Assembly (NCBI GenBank): GCA_017545245.1
Contig: JAFWPB010000056.1
Span: 38,383 to 102,382 of the forward strand
Reading direction: 5' to 3'
DNA length: 64,000 nt
Source of the DNA: Clostridiales bacterium
Lineage (GTDB): Bacteria; Bacillota; Clostridia; Saccharofermentanales; Saccharofermentanaceae
Part shown: positions 34,206 through 42,942 of the stretch, in pieces
Position numbering within the stretch: the first letter of the stretch is position 1
Layout of the letters: each line of letters begins with the position of its first letter
Notes under the pieces: generated by a model
The model's database searches: none
What the model saw: the letters and a program-made list of their open reading frames with translations, nothing else
Told to the model about the DNA's origin: nothing
Position numbers and translations under genes: made by a program

Positions 34206-36560
34206 ATGAATGATGGATTGAAGGCAATAAAGAATAAAACTGAGGCTCCGGGTTTTCTGGCGCAATGGTCGCAATCCGTCATTTCATCCTTTCTTGGGCG
34301 GCCATTGGTGTGCTTTCTTCTTTTCGGTGTGTTAGGTGCGTATACCGGATATTACCTTGATGGCTTGCTTTGTGGTTCTTTTTTCTTTATTATCCTTACT
34401 CTTTCCGTGGCTGTGATCTCCTTAAACTGGAAAGACAGAAGCAAGCTGATTACAGGATTTGTGGCTCTGGTGAGTTTTCTGATACTCTTTTCCTATTTCT
34501 CAGTAAAGAAAGCACAATCGCAATCTCTTTCGGATTCTGAAGACTATAGCGGTATATGTGTGGTCAAATCCAGAAATGCCGGAAAAGAAGGATATAAGTA
34601 CATTTCACTAGAACTAGAAAACGGGGAGAAAGTTGCCTGGCTTACAAACGATACTTATTCGTATGGTGATCGACTCGAATTAAAGGGCTTGATCTCGAAG
34701 ATCCATGCTCAAGGAAATCCCGGAGATATGGATAAAATCGGATATTTCAAGCGTTCCGGTATTTTACGTTCAATCGAAGTGATGAACATACACGCCTGTG
34801 TTCCTGCTGTACCAACGCTCCTAGATCAGGGGTATCGCTTAGGTGAGGTTATCAGAAATGCATGTTATACGTTGTGGCAGAGGGTTTCGGATGAAGAAAC
34901 GGCCATGTTTTTATCTGCTATGCTTGTTGGAGATTCTTCGCATCTTGATGACAGTGTGAAAGAACGGTTCAAAGACTGCAATCTTTACCATATGCTGGTT
35001 GTTTCCGGTGCACATGTCGGGTATTTCACATCCACGATCGCCATTGCTTTCTCGGTGTTCTCCCGCAATAAGAAGAAACGTACCATATATATGGGACTCC
35101 TTCTGGCTTTGTTCGGATTTGTTACCGGATGGGCCAATTCCGCGACACGCAGTATTCTCAGCTATTTCGTCATTTCATTGCTGTCCTTTGAAAAGAGAAG
35201 AGTTGATCGGTGTTCATCCTGCGCTTTGAGCGGCATTATTCTGATGCTTCTTGATCCTTTCAGTGTGTTCTCGCAGGGCTTATTACTCTCTTTTGGCGCC
35301 ACTTTCAGTATCATGACCTTTGAGCACAGAATGACAGTCCGTCTGAAGAAATCCGTATCATTCCTTCCAGAAGAAGTGTTACGAGCCATTTCGTGCTTTC
35401 TCTGCGCGCAGTTTGGTATGCTGCCGGTTTTGCTTTCTATGGGGAATCCGATTTCGGTGATCAAACTGATTGTGATCATACTTGCCGGTTTTCCAGCTGA
35501 ACTGATCTGCTCGCTCGGGCTGGTTTTTACTACGATTAGTTTATTGATTCCATTTGCTTCGCTTGCATCTTTACTGTTTATGCCTGTTTCCGGGCTTGTT
35601 CTGCTGCTGAATCTGCTTACCCGGCTTGGTGAAAACGGAAACTTCACATCGTTTTCAATCCATAATCAATCCTGGGTCGTGGTCGTTCTAACCGCATGCT
35701 TGTTTTTAGTGTTGGTATGTAAGTGTGGATTCAGAAAGAGAGTCGTTTCTTTTTTGCTCTCTGTAACAGTTGTTATCCAGTCATGCGAAATCCTACTAAG
35801 GAAAAGTGATGATTCCGTCCGGGTGCTTTTCCTGGATGTAGGACAAGGGGATAGTGCTTTGATCTCCTGTAATGGACGGCATTACCTGATAGATGGAGGT
35901 AATGTAGGATGCGGGGAGAAGATTCAGTCTGTGATGAAGTATCTCGATGTTTCCAGGATCGATGCTGCCTTTGCCTCGCATCTTGATTCGGATCACATCT
36001 CCGGGATCATTGAATTATATGAACTTGGCTGTATCGATCATTTCTATACTCCTTACTGGGGTGACAGCGATGAGATGGAGCAATTAAAGACTGTGTTTGA
36101 GAAAATGCCTGAAAATACAGAGATTCTAATTGCGAACAGTGAATATGTCGTAGACGAAAACATTGTTCTCCATATTGTCTGGCCAAGAAACCCAAGATCT
36201 GGTGGAAACGAAGACTCTATGGTGATCTGGGCAGAGATATTGGGTACGAACATTCTTTTTACAGGCGATATTGGAGAAGATACGGAAAATGTGCTGGAAG
36301 AGACGCTGCCTCAGGATATTCAGGTTCTGAAGGTGGCCCATCATGGCAGCCGCTTTTCAACCGGTGCATCTTTTCTGGATTCAAAAAATATAGATGCAGC
36401 GGTCATAAGTGTGGGGTATAATTTCTATGGACATCCATCCAAAGAGACGTTATCACGACTGGGAGATCATGGTATCTCCATTTTCAGAACGGATCTTTCC
36501 GGGTGTGTTCAGGTGAACATTAAGAAGAATTCGTGGGATATTGGTTATTATTTCTCATGA
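34206..36560 (+). CDS. comEC: ComEC/Rec2 DNA-uptake channel protein
   Basis: ComEC carries single-stranded DNA across the membrane in natural transformation. The 784-residue protein has N-terminal TM segments with an OB-type DUF4131 domain (about 20-190), the Competence membrane domain (about 215-500; LVVSGAHVGYFTS, WANSATRSILSY), and a C-terminal metallo-beta-lactamase-like nuclease domain (about 540-784) with LDVGQGDSALI, SHLDSDHISG, GDIGEDTE and VAHHGSRFS. ATG 34206 has an AAGGA site; the ATG at 34176 has none. holA follows after 12 bp, as in Bacillus. Whether the strain is competent cannot be judged from one gene. Confidence 0.93.
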   Translation: MNDGLKAIKNKTEAPGFLAQWSQSVISSFLGRPLVCFLLFGVLGAYTGYYLDGLLCGSFFFIILTLSVAVISLNWKDRSKLITGFVALVSFLILFSYFSVKKAQSQSLSDSEDYSGICVVKSRNAGKEGYKYISLELENGEKVAWLTNDTYSYGDRLELKGLISKIHAQGNPGDMDKIGYFKRSGILRSIEVMNIHACVPAVPTLLDQGYRLGEVIRNACYTLWQRVSDEETAMFLSAMLVGDSSHLDDSVKERFKDCNLYHMLVVSGAHVGYFTSTIAIAFSVFSRNKKKRTIYMGLLLALFGFVTGWANSATRSILSYFVISLLSFEKRRVDRCSSCALSGIILMLLDPFSVFSQGLLLSFGATFSIMTFEHRMTVRLKKSVSFLPEEVLRAISCFLCAQFGMLPVLLSMGNPISVIKLIVIILAGFPAELICSLGLVFTTISLLIPFASLASLLFMPVSGLVLLLNLLTRLGENGNFTSFSIHNQSWVVVVLTACLFLVLVCKCGFRKRVVSFLLSVTVVIQSCEILLRKSDDSVRVLFLDVGQGDSALISCNGRHYLIDGGNVGCGEKIQSVMKYLDVSRIDAAFASHLDSDHISGIIELYELGCIDHFYTPYWGDSDEMEQLKTVFEKMPENTEILIANSEYVVDENIVLHIVWPRNPRSGGNEDSMVIWAEILGTNILFTGDIGEDTENVLEETLPQDIQVLKVAHHGSRFSTGASFLDSKNIDAAVISVGYNFYGHPSKETLSRLGDHGISIFRTDLSGCVQVNIKKNSWDIGYYFS

Positions 36561-36572
36561 GGTGAGGACGAT

Positions 36573-37616
36573 ATGGCAAAGCAGGAAAAGAGCAGCGGTT
36601 GGAAAAGTGTAACTTCAGTATTTAGCGAAGCGCCGAAAGGTGTCTTTTCGAGAGTTTATCTTTTTACCGGTGAAGAGAAGTTCTTGATCGATAAGGCTAT
36701 AAAAGTCCTGAAAGATAATGTTATCTCTCCTGGTGCCGAGAATGTTGACTACTATTTGAAGGATGCATCGTCCTCTGAAGTGACGCTTGATGATCTTCAG
36801 AGCCTGGTTGGTACACCGCCTTTTATTTCAAAACGCAGAATGACCGTGATCCGCAATTCTGGATTCTGGGCCAATCGTGCTCCGTCCACGGCTAAAGACC
36901 AGGAAAAATGGAAATCTGTAATTCAGTCGGTTCCTGAATTTGCAATCGTACTGTTTATAGAGGAAAAGGTCGATAAGCGCAAGAAAGCACTGGTCGATGC
37001 AGTTTCTTCGGTTGGTTCTCTCATTGAAGTGAATCTTCAGAATGAAGATGTCCTTAAGACATGGATCCTGCAAAGATGCGGCAAATACAATATCTCTATG
37101 GGAAATGACTGTATCTCAAGCCTGATCAGCCGTGTAAACTCTTCCATGCGGTCAATCGATAACGAGATGCAGAAGATCATTCTGTACTGTGAATATACGA
37201 AAACGACAAGAGTCACAATGGAATTACTGGACAAACTCTGCGTCCCGGACGTGCATGCCTCTGTTTTCCAGATGACCGATGCCATCGGTCAAAGAAAGCC
37301 TGGTCGTGCTTTAGAAATATTTAAAAGTCTTATTATATTAAAGGAACCGATTGCAAAAATCAGACTTATGCTGGCAAGACATATCCGCCACTTGATCTGT
37401 GCCAAAGAGCTTAATGATGCGGGAATGATCGCATCGCGGTTGAAAGTACAGCCGTTTGTTGCCAGAAATCTGGTCAGTCAGGCGAAGGGCTTTTCCATAG
37501 AACAGCTCGAAAGAATTTATAATCTTTGCTTTGAATCAGACCAGTGGGTCAAGAACGGAAGAATGGACGAGCAACTGTCCATGGAAGTGCTTCTTACCGC
37601 ATCCGGGAAGATATAA
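36573..37616 (+). CDS. holA: DNA polymerase III delta subunit
   Basis: Clamp-loader subunit that opens the beta clamp. The 347-residue protein has the HolA/YqeN pattern: VYLFTGEEKFLIDKAI at the AAA+ N-terminus, FISKRRMTVIRN, FIEEKVDKRKKALVDAV, and the C-terminal collar domain (LEIFKSLIILKEPIAKIRLMLARHIRHLI). Position directly after comEC matches the Bacillus comEC-yqeN order. Confidence 0.92.
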   Translation: MAKQEKSSGWKSVTSVFSEAPKGVFSRVYLFTGEEKFLIDKAIKVLKDNVISPGAENVDYYLKDASSSEVTLDDLQSLVGTPPFISKRRMTVIRNSGFWANRAPSTAKDQEKWKSVIQSVPEFAIVLFIEEKVDKRKKALVDAVSSVGSLIEVNLQNEDVLKTWILQRCGKYNISMGNDCISSLISRVNSSMRSIDNEMQKIILYCEYTKTTRVTMELLDKLCVPDVHASVFQMTDAIGQRKPGRALEIFKSLIILKEPIAKIRLMLARHIRHLICAKELNDAGMIASRLKVQPFVARNLVSQAKGFSIEQLERIYNLCFESDQWVKNGRMDEQLSMEVLLTASGKI

Positions 37617-37623
37617 TTGCAGA

Positions 37624-37652
37624 TTGACGTATATGTTGAATTAAGTTAGAAT
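37624..37652 (+). promoter_or_regulatory. Promoter for icd
   Basis: TTGACG (37624-37629), 17 bp, TAGAAT (37647-37652), 34 bp before the icd start. Confidence 0.7.
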
Positions 37653-37686
37653 AATGCGGTATTTCTAAGCATGTCGGAGGAATAAT

Positions 37687-38886
37687 ATGTCTAAGATTCA
37701 GATGAAAACGCCACTTGTTGAGATGGATGGCGACGAGATGACAAGAATCATGTGGAAGCAGATCAAAGATATTGTTCTTACTCCATTTGTCGATCTTAAG
37801 ACGGAGTATTTTGATCTTGGTTTGCCGCATCGTGACGAGACAGATGATCAGGTTACGATCGATGCTGCGAATCGAGCTGTTGAACTTGGTGTAGCTGTAA
37901 AGTGTGCAACGATTACACCGAATGCACAGCGTATGGATGAATATAAACTGAAGCAGATGTGGAAGAGCCCGAATGGCACGATCCGTGCAATCATGGATGG
38001 TACAGTATTCAGAGCTCCGATCCTCGTAAAGGGTATCAGCCCATTTGTTTCCTGCTGGAAGAAGCCAATCACACTTGCCCGTCATGCTTATGGTGATGTG
38101 TATCGTGACGTAGAGATGTATGTTTCCGGTAAGGCAACAGCTGAGCTCGTAGTTACTTATGAAGATGGACATCAGGAGAAGAAGAAGATCTTCGACTTTA
38201 AGGGACCTGGTGTTATTGAAGGTATGCATAACCTGGATGATTCTATCACGGCTTTTGCAAGATCCTGCTTCATGTATGCTCTGGATATCAAGCAAGATCT
38301 CTGGTTTGCTACGAAAGACACGATCTCTAAAGTATATGACCACCGCTTCAAGGATATTTTCCAGGAAGTATTCGATAATGAGTTCAAGGACAAGTTCGAA
38401 GAAGCCGGCATTACGTATTTCTATACGCTGATCGATGATGCGGTTGCACGTGTAATGCGCTCTGAAGGTGGTATTCTCTGGGCTTGCAAGAACTACGATG
38501 GTGACGTAATGTCCGACATGGTTGCTTCGGCTTGCGGAAGTCTTGCTATGATGACATCCGTACTTGTATCTCCGACAGGAAAGTACGAATATGAAGCAGC
38601 TCACGGTACAGTTACCCGTCATTATTATCGTCATCTCAAGGGCGAGAACACATCTACCAACCCGATGGCTACATTGTTTGCATGGTCGGGAGCTCTCCGT
38701 AAGAGAGGACAGCTTGATGAGTTACCGGATCTGGTTGATTTCGCTGACAGACTTGAGAAGGCTTCGATCGATACGATTGAAGAAGGTATCATTACTGGCG
38801 ACCTGAATGCTTTGATGGATCATCCGAATAAGCGTGTCGTCAATACAGAAAAGTTTTTAAAGGCTATTGCAGCCAAACTTGCATAA
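37687..38886 (+). CDS. icd: NADP-dependent isocitrate dehydrogenase, eukaryote-like type
   Basis: Oxidative decarboxylation of isocitrate to 2-oxoglutarate, supplying glutamate and NADPH. The 399-residue protein has the type II (homodimeric, eukaryote-like) sequence: [60 protein letters not shown] and GTVTRHYY for NADP binding. GGAGG precedes the start. It is followed at 16 bp by a SEC-C protein. Anaerobic Clostridia often use it in a partial TCA branch toward glutamate. Confidence 0.95.
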   Translation: MSKIQMKTPLVEMDGDEMTRIMWKQIKDIVLTPFVDLKTEYFDLGLPHRDETDDQVTIDAANRAVELGVAVKCATITPNAQRMDEYKLKQMWKSPNGTIRAIMDGTVFRAPILVKGISPFVSCWKKPITLARHAYGDVYRDVEMYVSGKATAELVVTYEDGHQEKKKIFDFKGPGVIEGMHNLDDSITAFARSCFMYALDIKQDLWFATKDTISKVYDHRFKDIFQEVFDNEFKDKFEEAGITYFYTLIDDAVARVMRSEGGILWACKNYDGDVMSDMVASACGSLAMMTSVLVSPTGKYEYEAAHGTVTRHYYRHLKGENTSTNPMATLFAWSGALRKRGQLDELPDLVDFADRLEKASIDTIEEGIITGDLNALMDHPNKRVVNTEKFLKAIAAKLA

Positions 38887-38902
38887 TATGGAGGAACATG
38901 AA

Positions 38903-39439
38903 ATGAGTTATTTTGAATCTTGGACAAAGCATTCTGAAACTGTAGAGAATGAGGCAGATTATAAGGCATATATTTCCAAGTATTATGAGTTGGAGAAGAA
39001 TGCTTATGATGCAATCCTCAGCAAATACCCGGATAATGAAGATCTTCTCAATGGTAAGGCTGTTGAACTGGCTGAAACTCTTGGTTTCGGAAAAGAAAAC
39101 ATGGAGATCTTTGTTGGATTCCTCGAAGGAATTGCTTCCAGCTTGACAGAAGAGTACGATTACAAGTCTGTTGACGACGACTCCGAAGTTTCCCTAAAGG
39201 TTGATTATGAGAAGCTCTACTACAACATGCACGATGCAAAGGCAGAGTGGCTCTATTCCTTGAAGAGCTGGAACAATGTATTGTCTGAAGAAAAGAGACT
39301 GGAGATCACCAAGCAGTATCGTACAGACAATATTGTACATGTAGAGAAGATTGGACGTAATGATCCATGTCCGTGTGGTTCTGGTAAGAAGTATAAGAAG
39401 TGCTGCGGTAAGAAGACCGAACAGGCTGAGCAGGCATAA
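38903..39439 (+). CDS. Small protein with C-terminal SEC-C zinc motif
   Basis: 178 residues: a helical acidic N-terminal domain with no known name, then [21 protein letters not shown], the SEC-C zinc finger (CxCx8CC) nearly identical to the SecA tail in this window. In SecA this motif binds SecB or ribosomes; in small proteins it may give ribosome or chaperone contact. GGAGG lies 8 nt before ATG 38903. It follows icd by 16 bp, probably co-transcribed, and ends before a strong hairpin. Confidence 0.8.
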   Translation: MSYFESWTKHSETVENEADYKAYISKYYELEKNAYDAILSKYPDNEDLLNGKAVELAETLGFGKENMEIFVGFLEGIASSLTEEYDYKSVDDDSEVSLKVDYEKLYYNMHDAKAEWLYSLKSWNNVLSEEKRLEITKQYRTDNIVHVEKIGRNDPCPCGSGKKYKKCCGKKTEQAEQA

Positions 39440-39516
39440 TTCTTTACCAGCGTTACAACTGAATATAGATTAATTTGATGATATTCGGGCTTTGGCCCAT
39501 TAATATCGGGATTCTG

Positions 39517-39571
39517 ACCCGGTTATGAGATTAGATTTCATGTATTGAAGTTTACTCATAACCGGGTTTTT
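39517..39571 (+). terminator. Terminator or leader hairpin between the SEC-C gene and radC
   Basis: A perfect 13-bp stem (ACCCGGTTATGAG, 39517-39529; complement 39555-39567) with a 25-nt loop and TTTTT tail, only 8 bp before the radC ribosome site. CGGG (39507-39510) can instead pair with CCCG (39518-39521), which would break the 5' arm; another hairpin, GGGC/GCCC, lies at 39487-39498. So an attenuator is possible as well as a plain terminator. Confidence 0.65.
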
Positions 39572-39592
39572 GCGTAAAGGAGGTGAGAAAAA

Positions 39593-40303
39593 GTGAAAAT
39601 GTGCGAAATGAATCCGTCGATCCGACCGTATGAGCGATTAGAAGAGTTTGGTGCAGAATCGTTATCTGATGAAGAGTTACTGTCCATCATGGTTCGTAGT
39701 GGTACGAAAGGAAAATCTGCTCGGGAGATTGCATCAGAACTACTGTCACAGAGTTCTTTTAGAAATGGACTTTGCGGATTATCCCAGATCACGCTTGAAG
39801 AATTAAGCGGCCTTCAGGGAATCGGAAGAGTAAAAGCAATCATGTTGAAGGCATGTGTTGAGATCGGAAGAAGATGTTGCCTGAACGGGAATATGATGGA
39901 TAAAGTCCAGTTCTTTTCGACAGATACAGCCAAATCCTATTTTGAGGCGAAGATGTCTTTCCTGGAAAGCGAAGAAGTCCATGTTGTTCTTCTGGACTCG
40001 AAGAAACGTCTGATCGCCCACGAGCTGGTGTCGAAAGGCGGATTGAACCAGATCGGCTTCATATCCAAAGAGGTCTTCCGTACCGCCGTTCGTGTGAATG
40101 CTGCGGGTCTGATCCTGGCTCATAATCATCCAAGCGGTGATCCTGTACCAAGCTCGGAAGACGTTGAAACGACGAAAGATCTGGTTTCGAGCGGAATGAT
40201 GATCGGGATCGAAGTTTTAGACCATATCGTCGTTGGACGAGGCAGGACCATCAGTATGAGAGATGAAGGGTATTTTAGTTTTGAACAAGAAGAAACGAGG
40301 TAA
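39593..40303 (+). CDS. radC: RadC/JAB-domain protein
   Basis: A 236-residue RadC-family protein; the DNA-repair role is historical and doubtful, and the JAB/MPN fold suggests a metalloprotease-like or DNA-associated function. RPYERLEEFGAESLSDEELL is the N-terminal UPF0758 domain with helix-hairpin-helix LQGIGRVKA; the metal site is in LILAHNHPSGDPVPS. GTG 39593 is preferred (GGAGGTG with 7-nt spacing) over the ATG two codons later. In many Clostridia radC lies just before mreB-mreC-mreD; here a DUF5688 gene follows, not mreB. Confidence 0.92.
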   Translation: MKMCEMNPSIRPYERLEEFGAESLSDEELLSIMVRSGTKGKSAREIASELLSQSSFRNGLCGLSQITLEELSGLQGIGRVKAIMLKACVEIGRRCCLNGNMMDKVQFFSTDTAKSYFEAKMSFLESEEVHVVLLDSKKRLIAHELVSKGGLNQIGFISKEVFRTAVRVNAAGLILAHNHPSGDPVPSSEDVETTKDLVSSGMMIGIEVLDHIVVGRGRTISMRDEGYFSFEQEETR

Positions 40304-40306
40304 TAT

Positions 40307-41245
40307 ATGAAAAAAGCGAAGAATGAAACGGTTTCCAGCGTTCTCTCTTTCGAGGATTTTATTAATGTATTCCGAAAAGAATTGCAAAGTGGCCGTCAAA
40401 ATCTAAAAGAGTACACCATTGAAGAAGATATGATCAATAAAAACGGCAAGATGCTTCACGGGATCATCGTCAGAAAAAAGGACAACAATATTGCGCCTGT
40501 ATTCTATTATGAAGATTTCTATGATTCGTATTCCAAGGGAAAGAGTATTGATGATTGCATTCGTGAGATCGAGGCGTTCATGTTGATCAATCGGATTCCC
40601 GGAGAAGATATGAGCAGGAAAATCAGCAATTGGGAGAAGGCAAAGGACCTTCTTGTCATCAAGATGATCAATGCAGAGCGGAACGCAGTCCTTTTGAAAA
40701 GTGTTTTGCATAAATACATCGGTGATATGGCTATCATCGTCCAGATCCACCTGAAGAGCGAAATGCTGGGAACGGGTGCCGTTACTGTGGATAAAGAACT
40801 GTGCAAGCATTGGAAGGTCGACCCGGAAACGGTTATGAATAAGGCATTTGACAATATGCTTCGGTATAAGGTACTGATCAAGGACATGCGGGATTTCGCC
40901 AAGGATAAAGAGTCTGTTCCGGATGATGCACCCGGAATGTTCGTCCTCCAGTATGACATGGACTATTACGGTGCTTCCGCCGTTTTGAGAACTCAGGAAT
41001 TGAAGCAATTCGCCTGTATTCAGCACACGAATTTCTTTGTGCTGCCTGTATGCACATCGGAAATGCTCTTGATCGAGGATAACGGGGATATCAGTAAAGA
41101 ATTTTTGTATGATTTTCTGAACAACATCAATATTGATCATCCGACCCGTGATAGCATGCTTTCCAACCAGGTTTTCTACCTTGACAGGAATCTTGATGAA
41201 CTGAGATATCTGTCCGATGGCAGAAAGCTGTGTGTTTTCAGTTAA
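40307..41245 (+). CDS. DUF5688 family protein
   Basis: 312 residues, cytoplasmic, no TM or signal. The pattern (FYYEDFYDSYSKGKSIDDCIREI, INAERNAVLLKSVLHKYIGDMAIIVQI, a turn, VTVDKELCKHWKV, NKAFDNMLRYKV, YGASAVLRTQELKQFA, NFFVLPVCTSEMLLIED) matches DUF5688 proteins common in gut Bacillota, whose function is unknown. The start is 3 bp after radC stops, so it is co-transcribed with radC. It occupies the position where mreB often sits in related gene orders. Confidence 0.75.
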   Translation: MKKAKNETVSSVLSFEDFINVFRKELQSGRQNLKEYTIEEDMINKNGKMLHGIIVRKKDNNIAPVFYYEDFYDSYSKGKSIDDCIREIEAFMLINRIPGEDMSRKISNWEKAKDLLVIKMINAERNAVLLKSVLHKYIGDMAIIVQIHLKSEMLGTGAVTVDKELCKHWKVDPETVMNKAFDNMLRYKVLIKDMRDFAKDKESVPDDAPGMFVLQYDMDYYGASAVLRTQELKQFACIQHTNFFVLPVCTSEMLLIEDNGDISKEFLYDFLNNINIDHPTRDSMLSNQVFYLDRNLDELRYLSDGRKLCVFS

Positions 41246-41288
41246 TTCGTATATATTCAGGGCAAAACAGGAAGCATCGTTAAAAGTG

Positions 41289-41297
41289 TGGTATACT
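41289..41297 (+). promoter_or_regulatory. Extended -10 promoter for mreC-mreD-PBP2
   Basis: TG-G-TATACT (TG 41289-41290; TATACT 41292-41297), 32 bp before the mreC start; the -35 is poor, as is usual with extended -10 promoters. Confidence 0.5.
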
Positions 41298-41329
41298 TTC
41301 ATGAGAATCTTTTTTGGAGGTCTTGCTTT

Positions 41330-42328
41330 TTGCGTAGATTGTTTTCTAACAAGATATTTGTGATCGTACTGGTAACACTGATTTTGATCGCCTTTATCGT
41401 ATTCAGTGCTATTCCCGGCAGTCCTCTATCCAACGTGACAAAGCCTTTGTCTGTCATTATTGACCCGGTTCAGTCGGTCTTTAAGAAAGCCGGCTCGAAG
41501 ATATCGGATTTCTACGCCGCTATTGCCGAAGGTATGGAGATCCGTAAAGAAAACGAGGAGCTCCGTGAGGAGATTGCTGAACTGGAGTACAAGATCCAGC
41601 AGGGTGAAGAAGCGAAACTCCGTTGGGAAGAGCTGAAGAGTGCGTTCTCGATTCAAGATACATTTGAAAATTACCATATTTACGGTGCTTCCGTTTTGAC
41701 CCGTGAATCGGATGACTGGTTCAGTGTTATCCGGATCAATGTAGGTGAGAAGGATGACTTTGATTCCAGAACCACGTCCTATGCGGTCGTAGATGCCAGA
41801 ATGAATCTGGTCGGTCGTGTGATGGTTACAGATGATTCTTCTTCAAAAGTACTGCCGCTCCTGCATGAGGGCTTTTCGGTCAGTGCGAAAGTCAATGTGG
41901 TAAATGGTGCGATCGTATTGGTAACCGGTGATATTACGTTGAAAAACGACGGCCTTTGCCTGATCACACGTATTCCTTCCAATGTCGTGCTTCATGTTGG
42001 CGATGAACTTGTAACGAGTGGTGAAGGTGGCCTTTTCCCGGCAGGTATTCCTATCGGTGTGATTGAATCCTTTGATGAATCGGACCCCGAACATCCGATG
42101 GCGACACTTCGCCCGTATGCTTCGGTCGGCGACATTAAAGACGTCTTTATCATGGTTCCGACCAATGGTGAAAAAGAAGAAACGGATACTTCTGAGAGTT
42201 CTACTGAGACAACTACTGCCCCGGATATTTCGGAAACTCCTGCGAATACTGAGGCGACGACAACTGCAGCCGTTCCTGCTGAATCAGGTGAAACAACGCT
42301 GGCTGACCCGGGAGATACGGAATTATGA
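41330..42328 (+). CDS. mreC: Rod-shape-determining protein MreC
   Basis: MreC links the elongation synthase to MreB and activates PBP2/RodA. The 332-residue protein has one N-terminal TM (about 7-28), a coiled coil (about 62-100; EIRKENEELREEIAELEYKIQQ), the beta-barrel MreC core (VGRVMVTDDSSSKVLPL, VVNGAIVLVTGD, LVTSGEGGLFPAGIPIGVI) and a Thr/Glu-rich extracytoplasmic tail. The start is read as TTG 41330, 9 nt after GGAGG; no ATG fits. mreD overlaps the stop as ATGA. Confidence 0.9.
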   Translation: MRRLFSNKIFVIVLVTLILIAFIVFSAIPGSPLSNVTKPLSVIIDPVQSVFKKAGSKISDFYAAIAEGMEIRKENEELREEIAELEYKIQQGEEAKLRWEELKSAFSIQDTFENYHIYGASVLTRESDDWFSVIRINVGEKDDFDSRTTSYAVVDARMNLVGRVMVTDDSSSKVLPLLHEGFSVSAKVNVVNGAIVLVTGDITLKNDGLCLITRIPSNVVLHVGDELVTSGEGGLFPAGIPIGVIESFDESDPEHPMATLRPYASVGDIKDVFIMVPTNGEKEETDTSESSTETTTAPDISETPANTEATTTAAVPAESGETTLADPGDTEL

Positions 42329-42942
42329 ATAAGCAGAAACGTGCTCGCCAGATCATCCTATATGCGTTCTACATTACCAGTGTATGCTGCCTTCAGGTAA
42401 CATTTTCCAAGGTGTTCTGTCTCTTTGGAAGAACAGCGGACTTGATGCTTGTGTTTGTTGCTCTGGCAGGGTACATGTTCGGTACACTCGATGGAATCGT
42501 TGTTGGCCTGATCGTGGGCATGTTTCGTGATTATTTTTCCGGACCGGTTATCGTGGCATTGGATAAAGAGCCTGCCGCTTTACTTGGAGTAGGCATGCTG
42601 GCTTTTATGTATATCGGTTTGTTGTCGTCTGTTTTATTCCGTCGTCGTTTCAGAAGAAAACTCTTCTTAGGAATCGCGCAGGTGGAACTGATGACGATCG
42701 TGTATAGTCTTACCGGACATCTTGTCTCGTGGTTGTATTTTACACTTTCAGGAAACCTGACATCGTATTATTCACCCCGGTATATTTTTGTATCGAGTCT
42801 GCTTCCGCAGCTTCTGGTCAATGCTCTGGCATCGTTGCCGATCCTTTTGCTGCTTCGTTTTGTAGGTCCGTATTCCAAGGGAATGCGTTCCACACTTATT
42901 GATGGTTATAGTATGGAGAGAGAAAAATGGCAAAGCGTATAG
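42325..42942 (+). CDS. mreD: Rod-shape-determining protein MreD
   Basis: A 205-residue integral membrane protein with five or six TM segments. ADLMLVFVALAGYMFGTLDGIVVGLIVGMFRDYFSG is the conserved MreD core (the G-x-x-G-x-x-D pattern). It couples by 4 bp to mreC and by 16 bp to PBP2, so the three subunits are made together. Confidence 0.88.
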   Translation: MNKQKRARQIILYAFYITSVCCLQVTFSKVFCLFGRTADLMLVFVALAGYMFGTLDGIVVGLIVGMFRDYFSGPVIVALDKEPAALLGVGMLAFMYIGLLSSVLFRRRFRRKLFLGIAQVELMTIVYSLTGHLVSWLYFTLSGNLTSYYSPRYIFVSSLLPQLLVNALASLPILLLLRFVGPYSKGMRSTLIDGYSMEREKWQSV

